Assembly (NCBI GenBank): GCA_031772625.1
Contig: CM062813.1
Coordinates: 768,118,720 to 768,182,719 of the forward strand
Source of the DNA: Pinus tabuliformis
Taxonomy: Eukaryota; Streptophyta; Pinopsida; Pinales; Pinaceae
DNA: 64,000 nucleotides
Direction of reading: 5' to 3'
Under the pieces are notes generated by a model. That model had not been told where the DNA came from and did no database searches. It worked only from the letters and a program-made list of their open reading frames with translations. Position 1 is the first letter of the stretch, and each line of letters starts with the position of its first letter. This document shows positions 35,160 through 46,395 of this stretch, piece after piece. A program made the translations under genes and the position numbers.

Positions 35160-36380
35160 TGTTCAATATGATACTACATGAATGTTGGAACTAACTGCTG
35201 CTAGTCTATGCACTGACCCTTTGAATCTATTGTGTTGTTGATGACCTCTACTTTGTGGCATCTGCACTACTGCCAACTCTACTCTATGATGCTTAGAGTA
35301 TGACGCTCCTAGCCATTGTAACTGTCTCCCTGACAATCCTCGACACCATCCAAAACTAGTCCATCCTGCTACTACTAATCTGGGCTTTCGTATCAAGGTA
35401 TTGATCCAAGAGGTGGACTCCTCAAGGATCTTTCCCATCTGTAGCTCTATCAAACTATAGTTCTAAATCAGTCCTTCTCCCTCCTGGACGTATCTTAGCT
35501 GTCATGGTGAACTCCTCCTCTTTTTCAATCTTCGTGGCTACAACCTTAGGATTGTGCTTCTCATCCTTTTCCTTTTTCTTCAAAGGACACTGGATGCATA
35601 GTGGCCCATATTGCAACATCTGAAACACTTCCCCTTGGAGATGTATTTCTTTCATCTCCATTGCCCCTTTTGTCCCTTTGATGCAAGTGATGCACTCTCC
35701 TCCTCCTCCTTGGGCTTCAATCCACTGTTGCTACCGCTACCGTCAAGTTTGACCTTGACCAGATCTCTCCTCAGCTCCTCTTGTTTTAGAGTCGACCACA
35801 TCTCATCCAATTTAGGCAATGCTTCTCTTCCTAGGATACTCTGGACAAAGACTTGCCACTCATCCGAGACAAAATTTAGGGCCAGTCTCACTACCTTTGA
35901 ATCCTAAGGTGTATGCCCCGCAACTGACAACTCATCACGAGTCTCCTTCAGCTTTGTGAGGAATGGATCCAAACGTTCTCCCTTCTACATCGGGGTAGAT
36001 CTCAACTTCTGCTCTAATTACATCTTCTACTACTCGGAAGATACCTGATACAACGTGGTCAAGGAATCCCACATCTCCTTAGCAGTTTCTCTACTAGAAA
36101 TGTGACACACCACGTGATCCTTGACCCCATCTAGAATCATACTCTTGGCCTTTGCCATCTCAGATTTGTACTTCTTCAGAAGATCTGTATCCATAGGTTC
36201 AACTACCACAATATCGACGTACGTCCTGAGGGCATGCTCATCTAGAAGGAAATACATTCTAGCCTTCTAGATGATGTAGTTGGAATCTATGTCCAACCTG
36301 TCCTGATCCCTTAAGCCACTAGTTGTTATATCCTCCGAAAATTGTCGAACAACTCCCTCTTTCTCCCTACTACGTAGCTT
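35160..36380 (-). pseudogene. Copia Gag of the non-autonomous element, broken
   Basis: Nucleocapsid polyprotein of a copia element. N-terminal text LDIDSNYII and MYFLLDEHALRTYVDIV (36,300-36,200) leads to the conserved KAKSMILDGVKDHVVCHISS and AKEMWDSLTTLYQ (36,150-36,040), typical of the UBN2-type Gag core. Then come RLALNFVSDEWQVFVQSI, LDEMWSTLKQEELRRD (35,890-35,770), a lysine/glutamate-rich linker, and a degenerate zinc-knuckle region near 35,620-35,580 in another frame. Several clustered stops (TAG, TAG, TAA, TAG between 36,030 and 35,985; TAG near 35,907) fit former Q codons. The protein would package RNA of the element; here it is not functional. Confidence 0.8.
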
Positions 36381-36781
36381 CTAGGCTGGCTTACACACTC
36401 CTTGATGGAGTTGGTAAATCTGCTTCTCCTCTACTGCCCAACAAATGAGAAATACTAATTTCCTTGGGAAGAAATCAATGAGGAAGTATCCCCTTACTAT
36501 GTTATCAGCTTCCATTTTTTGACGAATTTTCTGCCCAACACTCAGCCTGTAGAAAAATGCGTCACTCTAGCTCTGCGCTGAGGATTTTCTTGGTTCCCTT
36601 TGACTTGGAAAATTCGCAATCCGAAAATCTTACCTCTATTTCGACTTACTCAGAGAGACACAACCTCGAAAATATAGTCCTCTTGCATAGAACTGCACAA
36701 TCCCTCAAGGGATTTGAACTGTTGCTTGTTGCAGCAAGTTGGACCTTTATTCAATGCTATATATTCTCTTCCTATTTCACA

Positions 36782-36799
36782 TCAACAACTCTGATACCA
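36782..36799 (-). promoter_or_regulatory. Primer-binding site (initiator tRNA-Met type)
   Basis: Minus strand TGGTATCAGAGTTGTTGA, directly next to the end of the 5' LTR (36,800). TGGTATCAGAG is the standard plant tRNA-iMet primer complement, which fixes the element's orientation as minus. Confidence 0.9.
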
Positions 36800-37959
36800 T
36801 GTGAAAATTCCTAGATCTAACAATCTATGAATCCTACTGCAACCAGCTGACTCTACTTCACCTAGATCGTAAACTATATTACAAAATTATTTCAAATTTC
36901 TTCTTGAAATATTAAAGTAAATTACTGAAGCAACCTACACCAAATTAAATATGATTTTGAAACATAGAAATTGAGCAAGGAAATAAAAACACATATGACA
37001 CCATTATTTTTAGACAAATGTCCCCGGAAAAACCTAATGCAGGAAAACCAGTGCAACAACTCTGAGGGTTTATTATTATTAAGCAGTAGAAAATTATAAA
37101 TACATCTTTGAATACCTCACAGGGCTATTTAGTTACAGAGAGAAATATTGGCAGAAATAATTGTGAGTTTATCTCACACTATCATTGGATATCCTGGCTG
37201 ATCCAGCCTTAGACTAAGTGCCCCCACTTTTCTGGCTTCCTCTGCGTAGTGTCTGCATCATCCCACTGTCAAGCTCTATGGAACTGCATCAATCTTTTGG
37301 ATGGTCAATTTACTACCCAAGAGATTCAATTTCTGCCTCTCGGTCTCACACCCTGACTCCCAACTTCTAAAACTCAAATTCCTCTGCAAATTTAAACCTT
37401 CTCACTAGCTTTTGCGCTGCCTCTGCATGGCTCTACGTTAGCCCCTTTGGCTCAGTGTTGTCACTGTTGGATTACTCTCTTCTTCTCTCTGCTGATGATT
37501 AGCTAGCTGAAAAAATCACTCTCTCCGGAAGCTATCCCTGCCCCTCTGCTGCAAGAAATCTCCTCAATTGAATTTTCCTCCTGAGAACTTCTCACTTCTA
37601 AAAATCGATTTTTTGATCTCTCTTGGTGTATTTTCCAAATGACCCTCAAGCCCCTTCTTATATCTTCCCATTGGACAACCAATGGCTTAGATTAACTCCT
37701 AATCAAAGGCTCATATCGTTTTGACCTGATCTCCATATTTTTCTATAAGTTTCACCCACAATTAGATTAATACCCATTAATAATTTAATTTTCCTAAGTT
37801 TAGACTTAGGAACCTCATTAAAAATATTAATTATTTTAACATAATTGTCTCTGGGTGGAATTTCTTAAAACGGATTTTGGGTTTCTTGGAATGCATGTGC
37901 CCAAACCTCCCTGCAAAATTTGAGTCCTAGAGCACATCCAATGCTACCCCAAATCAACA
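36800..37959 (-). repeat. 5' LTR of the gag-only copia element
   Basis: Starts TGTTGATTTGGGG at 37,959 and ends GGAATTTTCACA at 36,800 on the minus strand. It is followed immediately by the primer-binding site. Length is 1,160 bp against 1,140 bp for its partner, consistent with an old insertion. Confidence 0.9.
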
Positions 37960-38785
37960 TAGTTGTCTTTGCAAATACCACGATGATCGTACGGATTAAA
38001 GTCCCGAGTATCGAATCCAAACTTCTCTATCACTTTTCCTTTGGTATCCACAAATTTCAAGTTATTGATCTCATACAATCCAATTTTCATAGGAAGAGTT
38101 TCCCAAGGTTCTTTCTTCTTCCTGTGCAAAGGTACTAACAACCCTGTGGAGAGATGATATGAAACTTCTTTCATGACAAGCCTGTCGATGGCATACCTTG
38201 GAAAAATATGCGGCAAATTCTGGCTTCCAAACACTCTAATGAAGGTGCCATCTGGTGAGGCAAACCAATATGCTATCTTCAATAATACTTCCATTTCCCC
38301 ACGTGACATGCAAGGTGGTTCTTCCTCAAAGATGTATAGCGGAATGAGGAAGTGGTCAGTTAGCTTCTCCATTACTCCTTGTTGGCTGCAATCCGAGAGT
38401 AGTTTGCAATGAATGTGAACGACATGGTCTCGAGGTGTCCAAGTCCAGTTCATGCCAAGGAATGCATTATGTGCACATATTGCATCTAGTAGAAATGCAA
38501 ACATGTAAAATCTCGCTTTGCCACCCTTTGGAGGATTCTAGGAATTCACTACATGAATAATTAACTATCAAGCCAACAAGTTTGACTAGTTGAATGGCTT
38601 CCCCTCGTTCATAGCCCAGTTCAATAAGATTTCCCACCCTTCAGGAAAGGTCTCCATGCTCTGTTGATCGTATATTCAACAAGCTAGGATAATCAATAAT
38701 TGATAGGCCCTCCTGAGAGATTTTGTCTTATATGTGTTGGTGGGTGTCTGTAGAAAATTTGATGGCTCTTTCACCCAAATTTTAA
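37960..38785 (-). pseudogene. Old coding remnant, central part (includes an open 180-codon stretch)
   Basis: From 38,504 down to the copia insertion at 37,964 the minus strand is open without a stop. Text includes FLLDAICAHNAFLGMNWTW, HCKLLSDCSQQGVMEKLTDH, EMEVLLKIAYWFASPDGTFI, FPRYAIDRLVMKEVSYHL, KFVDTKGKVIEKFGFDTRDF. Upstream to 38,785 the frame is broken (IWVKEPSNFLQTPTNTYKTK, METFPEGWEILLNWAMN). No known family was recognised; there are no retroelement enzyme motifs. It is continuous in sense with 55,645-55,917, the 16.9-kb Ty3 element having inserted at 38,785/38,786. Possibly an accessory protein of a large retroelement, or a captured host gene. Confidence 0.5.
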
Positions 38786-39117
38786 TGTTATGAAACCAAC
38801 TCACAAAAAGATAAAAAAGATAGATCAACACCTTAGAATTCAGCCTCTTCGAGGGGGCAACCTCCTTTACATTACACAAATGAACAATTCTTGGATAATA
38901 CAAATTACAAGACCTCCTTTCTATGTATAGGAGTCTAAGGGGTCATAATAAATCAGAGCCAAAATAACAATAATAATGCAGGGGCACAATAATAACAATA
39001 GTGGGCTTCTATGGGGCACAATAATAACAATATGGGGACTACATGGGCACAACAATATAATAAGGGGGTTGTACTAATAACAATAAGGGGTTACACTAGT
39101 AGTCTAGGGACCTAACA
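38786..39117 (-). repeat. 3' LTR of the chromovirus-like element (332 bp)
   Basis: Matches 55,331-55,639 in reverse orientation of the element: TGTTAGGTCCC...GTTTCATAACA on the minus strand. It contains imperfect repeats of GGGGCACAATAATAACAATA (about 38,985-39,090), with one more unit than the right LTR, which explains the length difference. The minus-strand polypurine tract GAAGGAGAGGGGCA lies next to it at 39,118-39,131. Confidence 0.9.
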
Positions 39118-39229
39118 TGCCCCTCTCCTTCAAAAAGTGTTGTCCTCAACGCTTGAGTAGTTCTTGATGCTCCTGTATAAAATTCTTGTCCTCCCATGTG
39201 GAATCTTCAGCAGGTAAGTTCTTCCACTT

Positions 39230-39725
39230 GAAGAGATACTCTGAAATTGATCGATTCCGTAGTTGTCGGGTTCTTGTTTATGGGACTGCTCCAGGTTCCA
39301 ATATTATTTTTCCTTCCTCGTCAAGTTCTAACAATATTGTTTGAACTGGGATCTTCTGCAACTTTTGAATGAGTGGCCACACTTCTTCATCCTTCTTCCA
39401 TTCATCCCTTCCTTCATTTATCCAATCTAGTTGGATAATAGAAATAGCACAAAACAATGCTTCCACATCCTCATCCTTTCTTGAGAGTGCATCTGCAACA
39501 ACATTTGACTTCCCATTTTTGTAGATGATTTCAAAGTCATAACCCAACATATTTGTGACCCAACTTTTTTGTTCTTCTAAAGGTAATCTTTGTTCTAAAA
39601 AGTATTTAAGACTATCATGATCCATTTTTACCTTGAAGTATCTTCCCATTAGGTAAGGTTGCCATTTCTTAAGTGCATGTCGTATTGCCAACATTTCCTT
39701 CGGTAGCTTTCTTGAGATGTAGCCG
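39230..39725 (-). pseudogene. RNase H of the chromovirus-like element, truncated
   Basis: The end of a Ty3 RNase H: EMLAIRHALKKWQPYLMGRY, VKMDHDSLKYFLEQRL, TNMLGYDFEIIYKNGKSNVVADALSRKD, then a tether region toward integrase. The open part is 39,694-39,278. Immediately upstream on the same strand, instead of RT, lies sequence from the integrase C-terminus, so the piece has been joined out of order. It ends near the polypurine tract with no integrase after it. Confidence 0.85.
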
Positions 39726-39880
39726 TAAAAATACCCAATTGCCTACATCAAAACTTCTTTCACTGCGATGTTGATCTGCTTCTTGTTTCATTCAATTCTG
39801 CACCAAAGTGGCATTATCATTTAAAAGTTGGAGAACTTGTTGTTGATGCTCGATGTGATCTTTCATTGCTTCAATATTTT
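39726..39880 (-). pseudogene. Displaced integrase C-terminal piece
   Basis: Minus-strand text HQQQVLQLLNDNATLVQN, then EADQHRSERSFDVGNWVFLRL. This is the linker and start of the C-terminal domain of a chromovirus-type integrase (the family form has DQHR and F-x-VGDWVFLRLQPY). It lies between the protease-proximal repeats and the RNase H, whereas in an intact element it would be after RNase H. One stop (TAG or TAA) separates the two parts. Confidence 0.75.
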
Positions 39881-40215
39881 TCTTCTTGATATGTCCTTCT
39901 ATCTTGAGAGTTTGGGGAGTGGTAATTTCTTCCAATGCATTACAAGATATAGTCGGATTCATTTCTTGATGCTCGATGTAATCTTTCACTTCTTGAACAT
40001 TTTTCTTCTTGATATGTCCTTCTATCCTGGTAGTTTGAGGAGTGGTAATTCTGGCCAATGAATTACAAGATATAGTCGGATTCATTTCTTATTTCTCGAT
40101 GTAATCTTTCACTTCTTGAACCTTTTTCTTCTTGATATGTCCTTCTATCTTGAGAGTTTGAGGAGTCGTAATTCCTGCCACTTCAATACAAGATATGGTC
40201 GGATTCATTTTTTCT
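39841..40215 (-). repeat. Three in-frame 123-bp tandem repeats (41 codons) joining protease and integrase pieces
   Basis: The landmark GATATGTCCTTCTAT starts at 39,888, 40,011 and 40,134, a spacing of exactly 123 bp. Each unit encodes on the minus strand MNPTISCN..., TTPQT-KIEGHIKKK and EVKDYIEHQ or a variant. The first half matches the segment just before the protease active site in chromoviruses; the second half matches the integrase linker. So a protease-integrase fusion was formed first and then triplicated. The frame is kept, with one stop in the oldest-looking copy (near 40,091). Confidence 0.82.
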
Positions 40216-40232
40216 TTCTCTAGGATTGGTTC

Positions 40233-43200
40233 TGTTAGTCTCCTATTGCAATAGGTTTCATATTTCACGATTGACTGTTTTAAATGCCAAATATGTCATC
40301 TTTTTCATGCTGCAAAGGTTCCATATTTCCAAGAAAACTCAGAAAAATTTAAAAAGTGTAAATAGGGTATGCCCTAAAAGAATAATCAAAGGGCAAAAAG
40401 AATGAATTGGCCAAAGAAAAAATAAATGAAATGAACCCCAAACAAGAGGCCAGGAAAGTGTGCAAGCTCAAATGCCACTACTATATTCCATTTTTGATGA
40501 ATTGTTCCATTTTTGAAGAGTTTTTCAGTTAAGGGAAGGCCAAACAGCTTAATCTTGGCTTCCCTAGGTTTAAATTGCTTGTTTTAGAAGATACATAATG
40601 AATATCTGTCCAAACTGATTAATCTTGGCAGATTTGTAGATAGGTAGAGAAGCAAGGGCGCTCAAAAACTTAATCTGAGCCCTGGAAGGCATAAGGATTG
40701 ACTTAGATAGGAGGATAGCCAAAAGAAAAGATGAAAAGCTGGGTTTGCTAGTTCAAGTGCACCCAAACCAAAAAGAAGAGAAAATGCGAGGTAAGTAGGC
40801 TGGGTAGGTAGTTCTGAGGTGGCAGAATGATGATTTGTGATCCATTTCAAGTTTTCAAGTGTTAAATCTATTCAGATCAAGAGTATAAGGAAAAATCCAT
40901 TTGGAGCAGCTCAAGCGAGGCATGTCTAACTTCCCCTTCTTCCTTTTTCCCAAATCATTCACTAACTTCCCCTAAAGATGTTAAGATCTGCTTGACATCT
41001 CTAAAAATTCATCATGTTTCATAACATTTGCCTAAGTAAAGATCTGCTTTACTTAGGAGTGCTTGTATTTCTTCTATAAGTCCTATTTCCCCTTTGAAGC
41101 CTAAGATTTATATCCTTAGCGCTTTTCTGATCAAAATTCATATTAACTTCTAACTTATTATGTAAATCCCTATCTGTTTCCCCTTCCCCTACTAAAATAT
41201 GTTATAAATCCCCTTTATATACATATCCCATCCCTTTGGTTGAAAAATAACCATAAATATCCCTTGGGAATTACTAAGTTTACCTGAAACTTAGTAAGAA
41301 CCCTCATCTTGCCTCTCAAACCATCTTCCAATGCATTAGGACTCATTCCTATGCATAAAATCCCTTCCAAAATATAAAATCCCTCTTTTCATACTTTTGG
41401 ACCCCTTCCAAAAGCATTGACAACCCTCTTTTCATGCATAAAGACCCTTCCGATCATACAAAAGCCCCTTTGTATTATAAAAACCCTCCTCCGATTGGAA
41501 TTCCCTCCCTTCGACGCGATATCGCTGTCGGAGGTGGTAGCAATGATGGCCCTTTATATATATAACTCCTTCCCCCTTGCCCCGATGTGATATCACTATC
41601 GCATCCGAAGCGATATCGCTATCGGGAGCCCTCCGTACCATATATTTCATATATTCCGCATTCATCCGCTTTATCGATTCTTCCCTTTTATCGTTATAAC
41701 CTAAGTTTTTCATAAAACTTAGGTTTTAATGTAAAAACCCCTTTTTTATCGCAAAACCCCGCAATATCGCATCGCAAGCGCATATGTATATAAAGCCCCA
41801 CCCCCGGGTTTTCCCCGATTGCGATATTGCGACTTAATCCTAGTCGTCCAATCGCCCCCACCCAGATCAATGACCAATATCGCATCGCATCGCTATTGCA
41901 TATGTATTAAGGCCCGCCCTATGGCTCTCCGCCGATGCAATATTCTGATTTATTGGCAGCCGTCGGATCAAGCCTCAGATCTGACAGCCCATATTAAATC
42001 GCAGCCCCCCCATTTCGCTTGTCCAACACTATGTGTTAAAAGACATTCCTCTCCCGATCGTCGATGCGATATCGGCAATCGCTCCATCGCTGATCCCATA
42101 TATATATAAAGCCCTTCGCCCGCTGATAGTGATATCCCCGACTTCATCGTTGCCGTTGGATCTGCCTCCGCACGATCCAACGACCCAGATCTAATCTTAG
42201 CTACAGTGTCGCTCCCGCTCCATTTTTTCACGAATTTTGCGTATAATTGGTCTTTTTCTTTGTAAAGGAAAAAGAGGCCATTTCTTCATTATTTCATGCT
42301 TATGCCTGTACGTGCTCCAGTCAAAGAAAAACATGCATTCTTAAGCCATTTTGATCGCTCCAAAGCCCAGTTTTTCTCCAGGAAGCCAGCCTCTGCCTCA
42401 GCACAGTCATCAGCATGTAGATCCTCCTCTATTTTGCAGTCATTTCTTCCTTTTTGATCAGATTTCAATTGGCCAGCGCCGATAATCATCCAAAAGCCCA
42501 TGGAGGTGCCACCACAGCTATTTTTTTCCATAAAGTGGCTGAAAAGGGGCGATTTGACAGTTCAAAGTGTATCAGTGGAAAGATAAGGCCCAGATTCAAG
42601 TTAAAGTGTATTAGTGAAACGGCAAAGAGTATCAGTGAAGCGGCAAAGTCTATCAGTGGAAATCATAAAGCCCGTAGCAGGGAAACATTAAAAGCCTCCA
42701 TCAAAGTCAAAGAAAGCAGTAAAAGCCATTTAGGGCTCTTAGATCACAGTTAATGATGTTTAAAGCCACCTGAGAGCAGTGGATCAAAGCCCAAAGCACA
42801 GTTATGGCTAAATGAATAGCACAGAGCCATAAGGACACATATCAACTCATTTTTGAGGCAGCTGCCCCAGCGCAGCAGTTAGATAGATATTTTATGCATT
42901 TATTTCAGGATAAGTTAGATTAAAAGCACTTATTCCCTCAAATCTGTTTAAGATCTGCTGTTGTAGATATTTTTTGGATATTTTCTCTATATATACCACC
43001 CTCAGCTATGTATTAAGGGTTGGTTGGTTGATAACTCCTCTCCAGACTTGCGCTGTATTCTTTGAGAGCCTCTATAATCAAAGATTGTTGGAATGCTTGG
43101 ATGATGAACTGTCTGTTGTGATTTAATGGCTGAAGAGTGACTATGGAATTCTTGTGCTTCTACATGGCTCAATAAGTGTTTCTTACCTCTGTTTACAGTT

Positions 43201-43836
43201 TATATATGTTTATGCCACCATTGTGTCACCATCTAAATAGCAGGAAGGAAGAATAGCTTAGACTTTGCTTAGCAGCACTCTATGCTCAATTTCTGTTATT
43301 TCTACATGTTTTTCTTCAGAAATAGTTATGAATATGCATACTTAAATGATCATGTTTACACTGTTTCTTTCATATATGACTGTTATTTAGGAATTCTTGA
43401 CTGCTCCTAGATAAACGTTCATTCACCTTCCTTCTCTGTTAGCTGATGAAAGATTCTTAGTTGCCTTTCATCTCTGACCTTCATTCCATCTTTATTCCAG
43501 CTTGATATTGTTCTATGTGTAGCTATCCTGCTCTGTATTCCTCTTGTGACCAAGAAAATGCACCAGTAGCCCTAATCCATGACTCCATGCCCAATGGTTT
43601 GAACTTCTCACACTATCCATCCCAACTCTGCTTGAAAGCATCATCCTTCCCACCAAAACTTAAACAAAACCCAAAGAACACCATAACTAGCATAAAATCA
43701 TATCAAACCAAAGCTAAATTTTAAAGAGAGATCCCTCTCTGATTGCAGGTAGGCTAGAACCTACAGTCTAAAGATTGGTTTGTGGTTACCTCGGCCGTAT
43801 CCCTTAAGGAGCCAAGGGACAACCTGAGTGTTAACA
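40233..43836 (+). repeat. 5' LTR of element C (3,604 bp)
   Basis: Begins TGTTAGTCTCCTATTGC and ends AGTGTTAACA. It pairs with 50,409-54,030. Contents: an A-rich 5' third without genes; a GC-rich array of TATA-bearing modules (41,505-42,215); 21-bp repeats around GTATCAGTGAAGCGGCAAA (about 42,563-42,660); and a likely core promoter TCTATATATACC near 42,986. Small open stretches on either strand are not supported as genes. The last 100 bp (CTCGGCCGTATCCCTTAAGG near 43,789) are conserved in both LTRs. Confidence 0.93.
41505..42215 (+). promoter_or_regulatory. Array of four TATA-bearing GC-rich modules in the 5' LTR of element C
   Basis: Four diverged modules each hold a TATA-like box (TTTATATATATAA at 41,553; TATATAAAG about 41,787; TATTAAGG about 41,905; TATATATATAAAG about 42,100), then C-rich sequence, then a GCGATAT-type dyad, and in three of them CCGTTGGATC or CCGTCGGATC near the end. 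Between modules 2 and 3 runs an ATCGC pentamer repeat whose number differs between the two LTRs. The region stands out from the AT-rich surroundings. Use as tandem promoters is inference. Confidence 0.6.
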
Positions 43837-43840
43837 TCAT

Positions 43841-43858
43841 TGGCGACTCCACTGGGGA
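43841..43858 (+). promoter_or_regulatory. Primer-binding site of element C (tRNA-Arg type)
   Basis: TGGCGACTCCACTGGGGA, four bases after the LTR end. It differs at one base from the complement of a plant tRNA-Arg 3' end as I recall it (TGGCGACTCCGCTGGGGA), the primer known for Ogre-like elements. Confidence 0.85.
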
Positions 43859-43892
43859 CATATTCAGAAAATTCCAAAAAACAAGTTAGAAG

Positions 43893-45506
43893 ATGGCTCC
43901 CAAGAAGAAATCACACAATACTAGGTCAAATCCAGACCCAAATCCCCCAGCTGTTTTTGATAATCCTAATATAATTCCAAAGATCTATAGGAAAGAAAAA
44001 CAAGAAGATCTTGCTGATTCTAGCTCTGAAACAGTTCAGCGGAGCTATATTTCAACCCCTGTTTCACTCCATCCTCACACTGTTCCAACTTCCCCTAGTT
44101 CATCATCCACTTCCCAAAACACCTCTTCTTCACCTTCATCCACTACACATACTACTACTATTATCCCAGTTGTTCCAGCTGTTCCATTTATCCCTATAAA
44201 TATGGCTAACAGATATGCACCTTTACAGCTACCTACGAATCCAGGGGCTATGCCTCAGGATTATCAAACCAAAATCACATATTTTGATGGTACTGGTTCT
44301 TGCACAGCCCTGCAACATACCAAGAAAATGCAGGACTATTTTGAGAATTATGAAATAGATGATGATGGTGTAAGAATGAAAATTTTTGTCCAAAGTTTGA
44401 CTGGAGATGTAAGGCCTTGGTTTAGAGCTCTTCCTGCAAATTCCATAGCTGACCCAGAGGCCCTTTACCAAACATTTCTTAACAGATGGGAGAAAAGGAA
44501 AGATCCACTGCACATTCTAGCTGAGTATGACACTATCAAAAGAGGCCCTCAAGAGGTTGTCTTAGACTATTGTGCTAGGTTCAACAATGTTTACAATGCT
44601 ATTCCACAAAACCTTAGACCTCCACCTGATCTAGCTTTATACAAATTCCCTGATGGATTTGATTCAGACATGGCATATCAATTGAGGGAAAGAGCCCCTC
44701 AAACCTTAGCAGAGATGCAGAATATAGCTGTTAGTGTGGAGGCAAATCTGATTGCCAAATGAAATAGAGCAAGAGCTGAGAGAAGAACTACTTTTAAAGA
44801 TGAACCTTCAGTTTTTGAGCAAAAACTTGATGCAATAATGAAAGGTATGGATAGTATTGGAGATAGAGTGGGAACCATTGAAAGAAAAGCCTCATGGGAA
44901 GGACAACCAAGTAATCCTATCAGAAACCCAAATTTTAGAAAAAACCAAAACCCAAATGTTGGAAGGGCTAGTCCAGACCATGATATAAGACCTCCTTTTC
45001 ATGAAAACTATGCTGAAGCATCCACATCTAGTGAGCCAACCAAGGACTCTCACATTAAATTGATGGGTTTAAAGGGTGAACAACAAGTCTTTCTAACCCA
45101 AGAAGACCAAGATGACCATGATATAAATCAATTTCAGACTAGATCCGGAGAGTCATTTGACTTCAAAGAAGGCTATGACTCAGCAGCTTATGAGGTGCAC
45201 AAACAATACAAATTGAGGACCAGAACTATAGATGTGCCTGAAACTACCAAAACGAATGATAGTAGACAACCTAAAAAGATAAAGGACAAAGCTATTCTCA
45301 CAAAACTTGTTGATAAAACAAACCCAAAAGAAGTAATTGTAGAGGATATAACAGATATATCAGATGTTCAAGCCTCTAATAACCAGCCTTTTGTATCCTC
45401 TTCCTCAAAAGACAATGTAAACAACACTCCTCAGGGCCCTTCCAAAGCAGAAATACTTCAAGAAATCACTCATAACCAAGAGAAAATCTGCCAGTCACAA
45501 TACTAA
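43893..45506 (+). pseudogene. Gag of element C, one internal stop
   Basis: ATG at 43,893, 35 bases after the primer site, opens a frame of 537 codons broken only by TGA at 44,760-44,762. N-terminus: basic start (APKKKSHNTRSNP), then a Ser/Thr/Pro-rich linker. The capsid domain (about residues 130-285) has YFDGTGSCTALQHTKKMQDY, VQSLTGDVRPWFRALP, FLNRWEKRKDPLHILAEYD and the LRERAPQTLAEMQNIA helix. The C-terminal third is a charged, disordered region with no zinc knuckle visible. The frame ends at TAA 45,504-45,506; the pol frame is +1 to it and overlaps it by about 85 bases. Confidence 0.88.
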
Positions 45507-46110
45507 ATCCCAATCTGAAAATCCTTTTGATCTAGAGGCAGAAATTGGTAAACTAAATATATCTATTCCTCTCCCTAAGCTTGCTAAACATGATGTATAT
45601 AGACAACAAATCAAAAGATCACTACAAATGCCAGAGAATAGGGATGATGTTAATGTTTTAGATGATCAACCTGAATTACTTTTTGGTCCTGAAGTCGATG
45701 GTAAATCAGCACATGGAGTTGTTCTACCCTTCTATGTCAGTTTACACATTCATGATAAAGTGTTGCACAATGCTATGTTTGATTCAGGTGCTTCACACAA
45801 TCTAATGCCAAAAGTTGTAATGGAGAAGCTAAACCTTGATGTCACTAGACCATACAAAGATTTGTTCTCATTTGATTCTAGTCAGGTCAACTGTTTAGGC
45901 TTAATCAAAGATTTGTGTGTCTCTTTAGTCCAATACCCCAACAAAACAATCCCAATGGACGTGGTGGTAGCTGACATTCCACCCAAGTATGGCATGCTCT
46001 AATCAAGATCTTGGGGAGCAAAACTCCAAGGATCTCTCCAAATATACCTCTCTTATGCCACTATATTAGTCTTTGGGCAACCAAAGAGACTGTATAGGGA
46101 AACACTTATG
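45507..46110 (+). pseudogene. Aspartic protease of element C
   Basis: Retropepsin domain in the pol frame. Substrate-side strand FYVSLHIHDKVLHNAMFDSG contains the start of the active site; DSGASHNLMP is intact (about 45,781-45,810). The second half has VNCLGLIKDLCVSLVQYP and MDVVVADIPPKYGML. A TAA at 46,000-46,002 interrupts just before the conserved RSWGAKL and LSYATI tail. With that one exception the domain looks undamaged. It is followed by an acidic linker (to 46,398). Confidence 0.87.
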
Positions 46111-46395
46111 AAATATGTGGTAAGTAGTGAGGAAAAGCCCCAAAACTTTCCTATCTATTCAATCACTTCTGATATGGATTCATTTATCTTGTTTAATGAT
46201 GATATGTCTCCTCCCACTGATGATAAGCCTTTGGCTTTAGAACAAGAAACATGCATAAGTGAGGAATCGGTTGCCCATACCCAAGAAACTGTCAAAACAA
46301 TCAATGCAACCAGTACACAAGAGGAACTCAATAAAACAAAAAACTCAAATCTTCCCACTCCTAAAATGGTTGAAACTCTCAATACTAGTCAAGAG

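Larger units (their letters stand above)
33719..37959 (-). mobile_element. Complete gag-only Ty1/copia element (4,241 bp)
   Basis: Minus-strand element with two long LTRs (1,160 and 1,140 bp), a primer-binding site, a polypurine tract and an internal region of 1,941 bp that holds Gag only. No protease, integrase or RT was found, so it is a non-autonomous element that would need enzymes from a partner. Target duplication: TAGTG at 33,714-33,718 against TAGTT at 37,960-37,964 (one mismatch). It interrupts the minus-strand coding remnant. The boundaries were counted base by base. Confidence 0.88.

Noticed and set aside
40662..43724. Small ORFs in the element C LTRs, repeated at 50,838-53,918
   Set aside because: They are duplicated because the LTRs are duplicated; no motifs, and they differ by frame-changing indels between copies.
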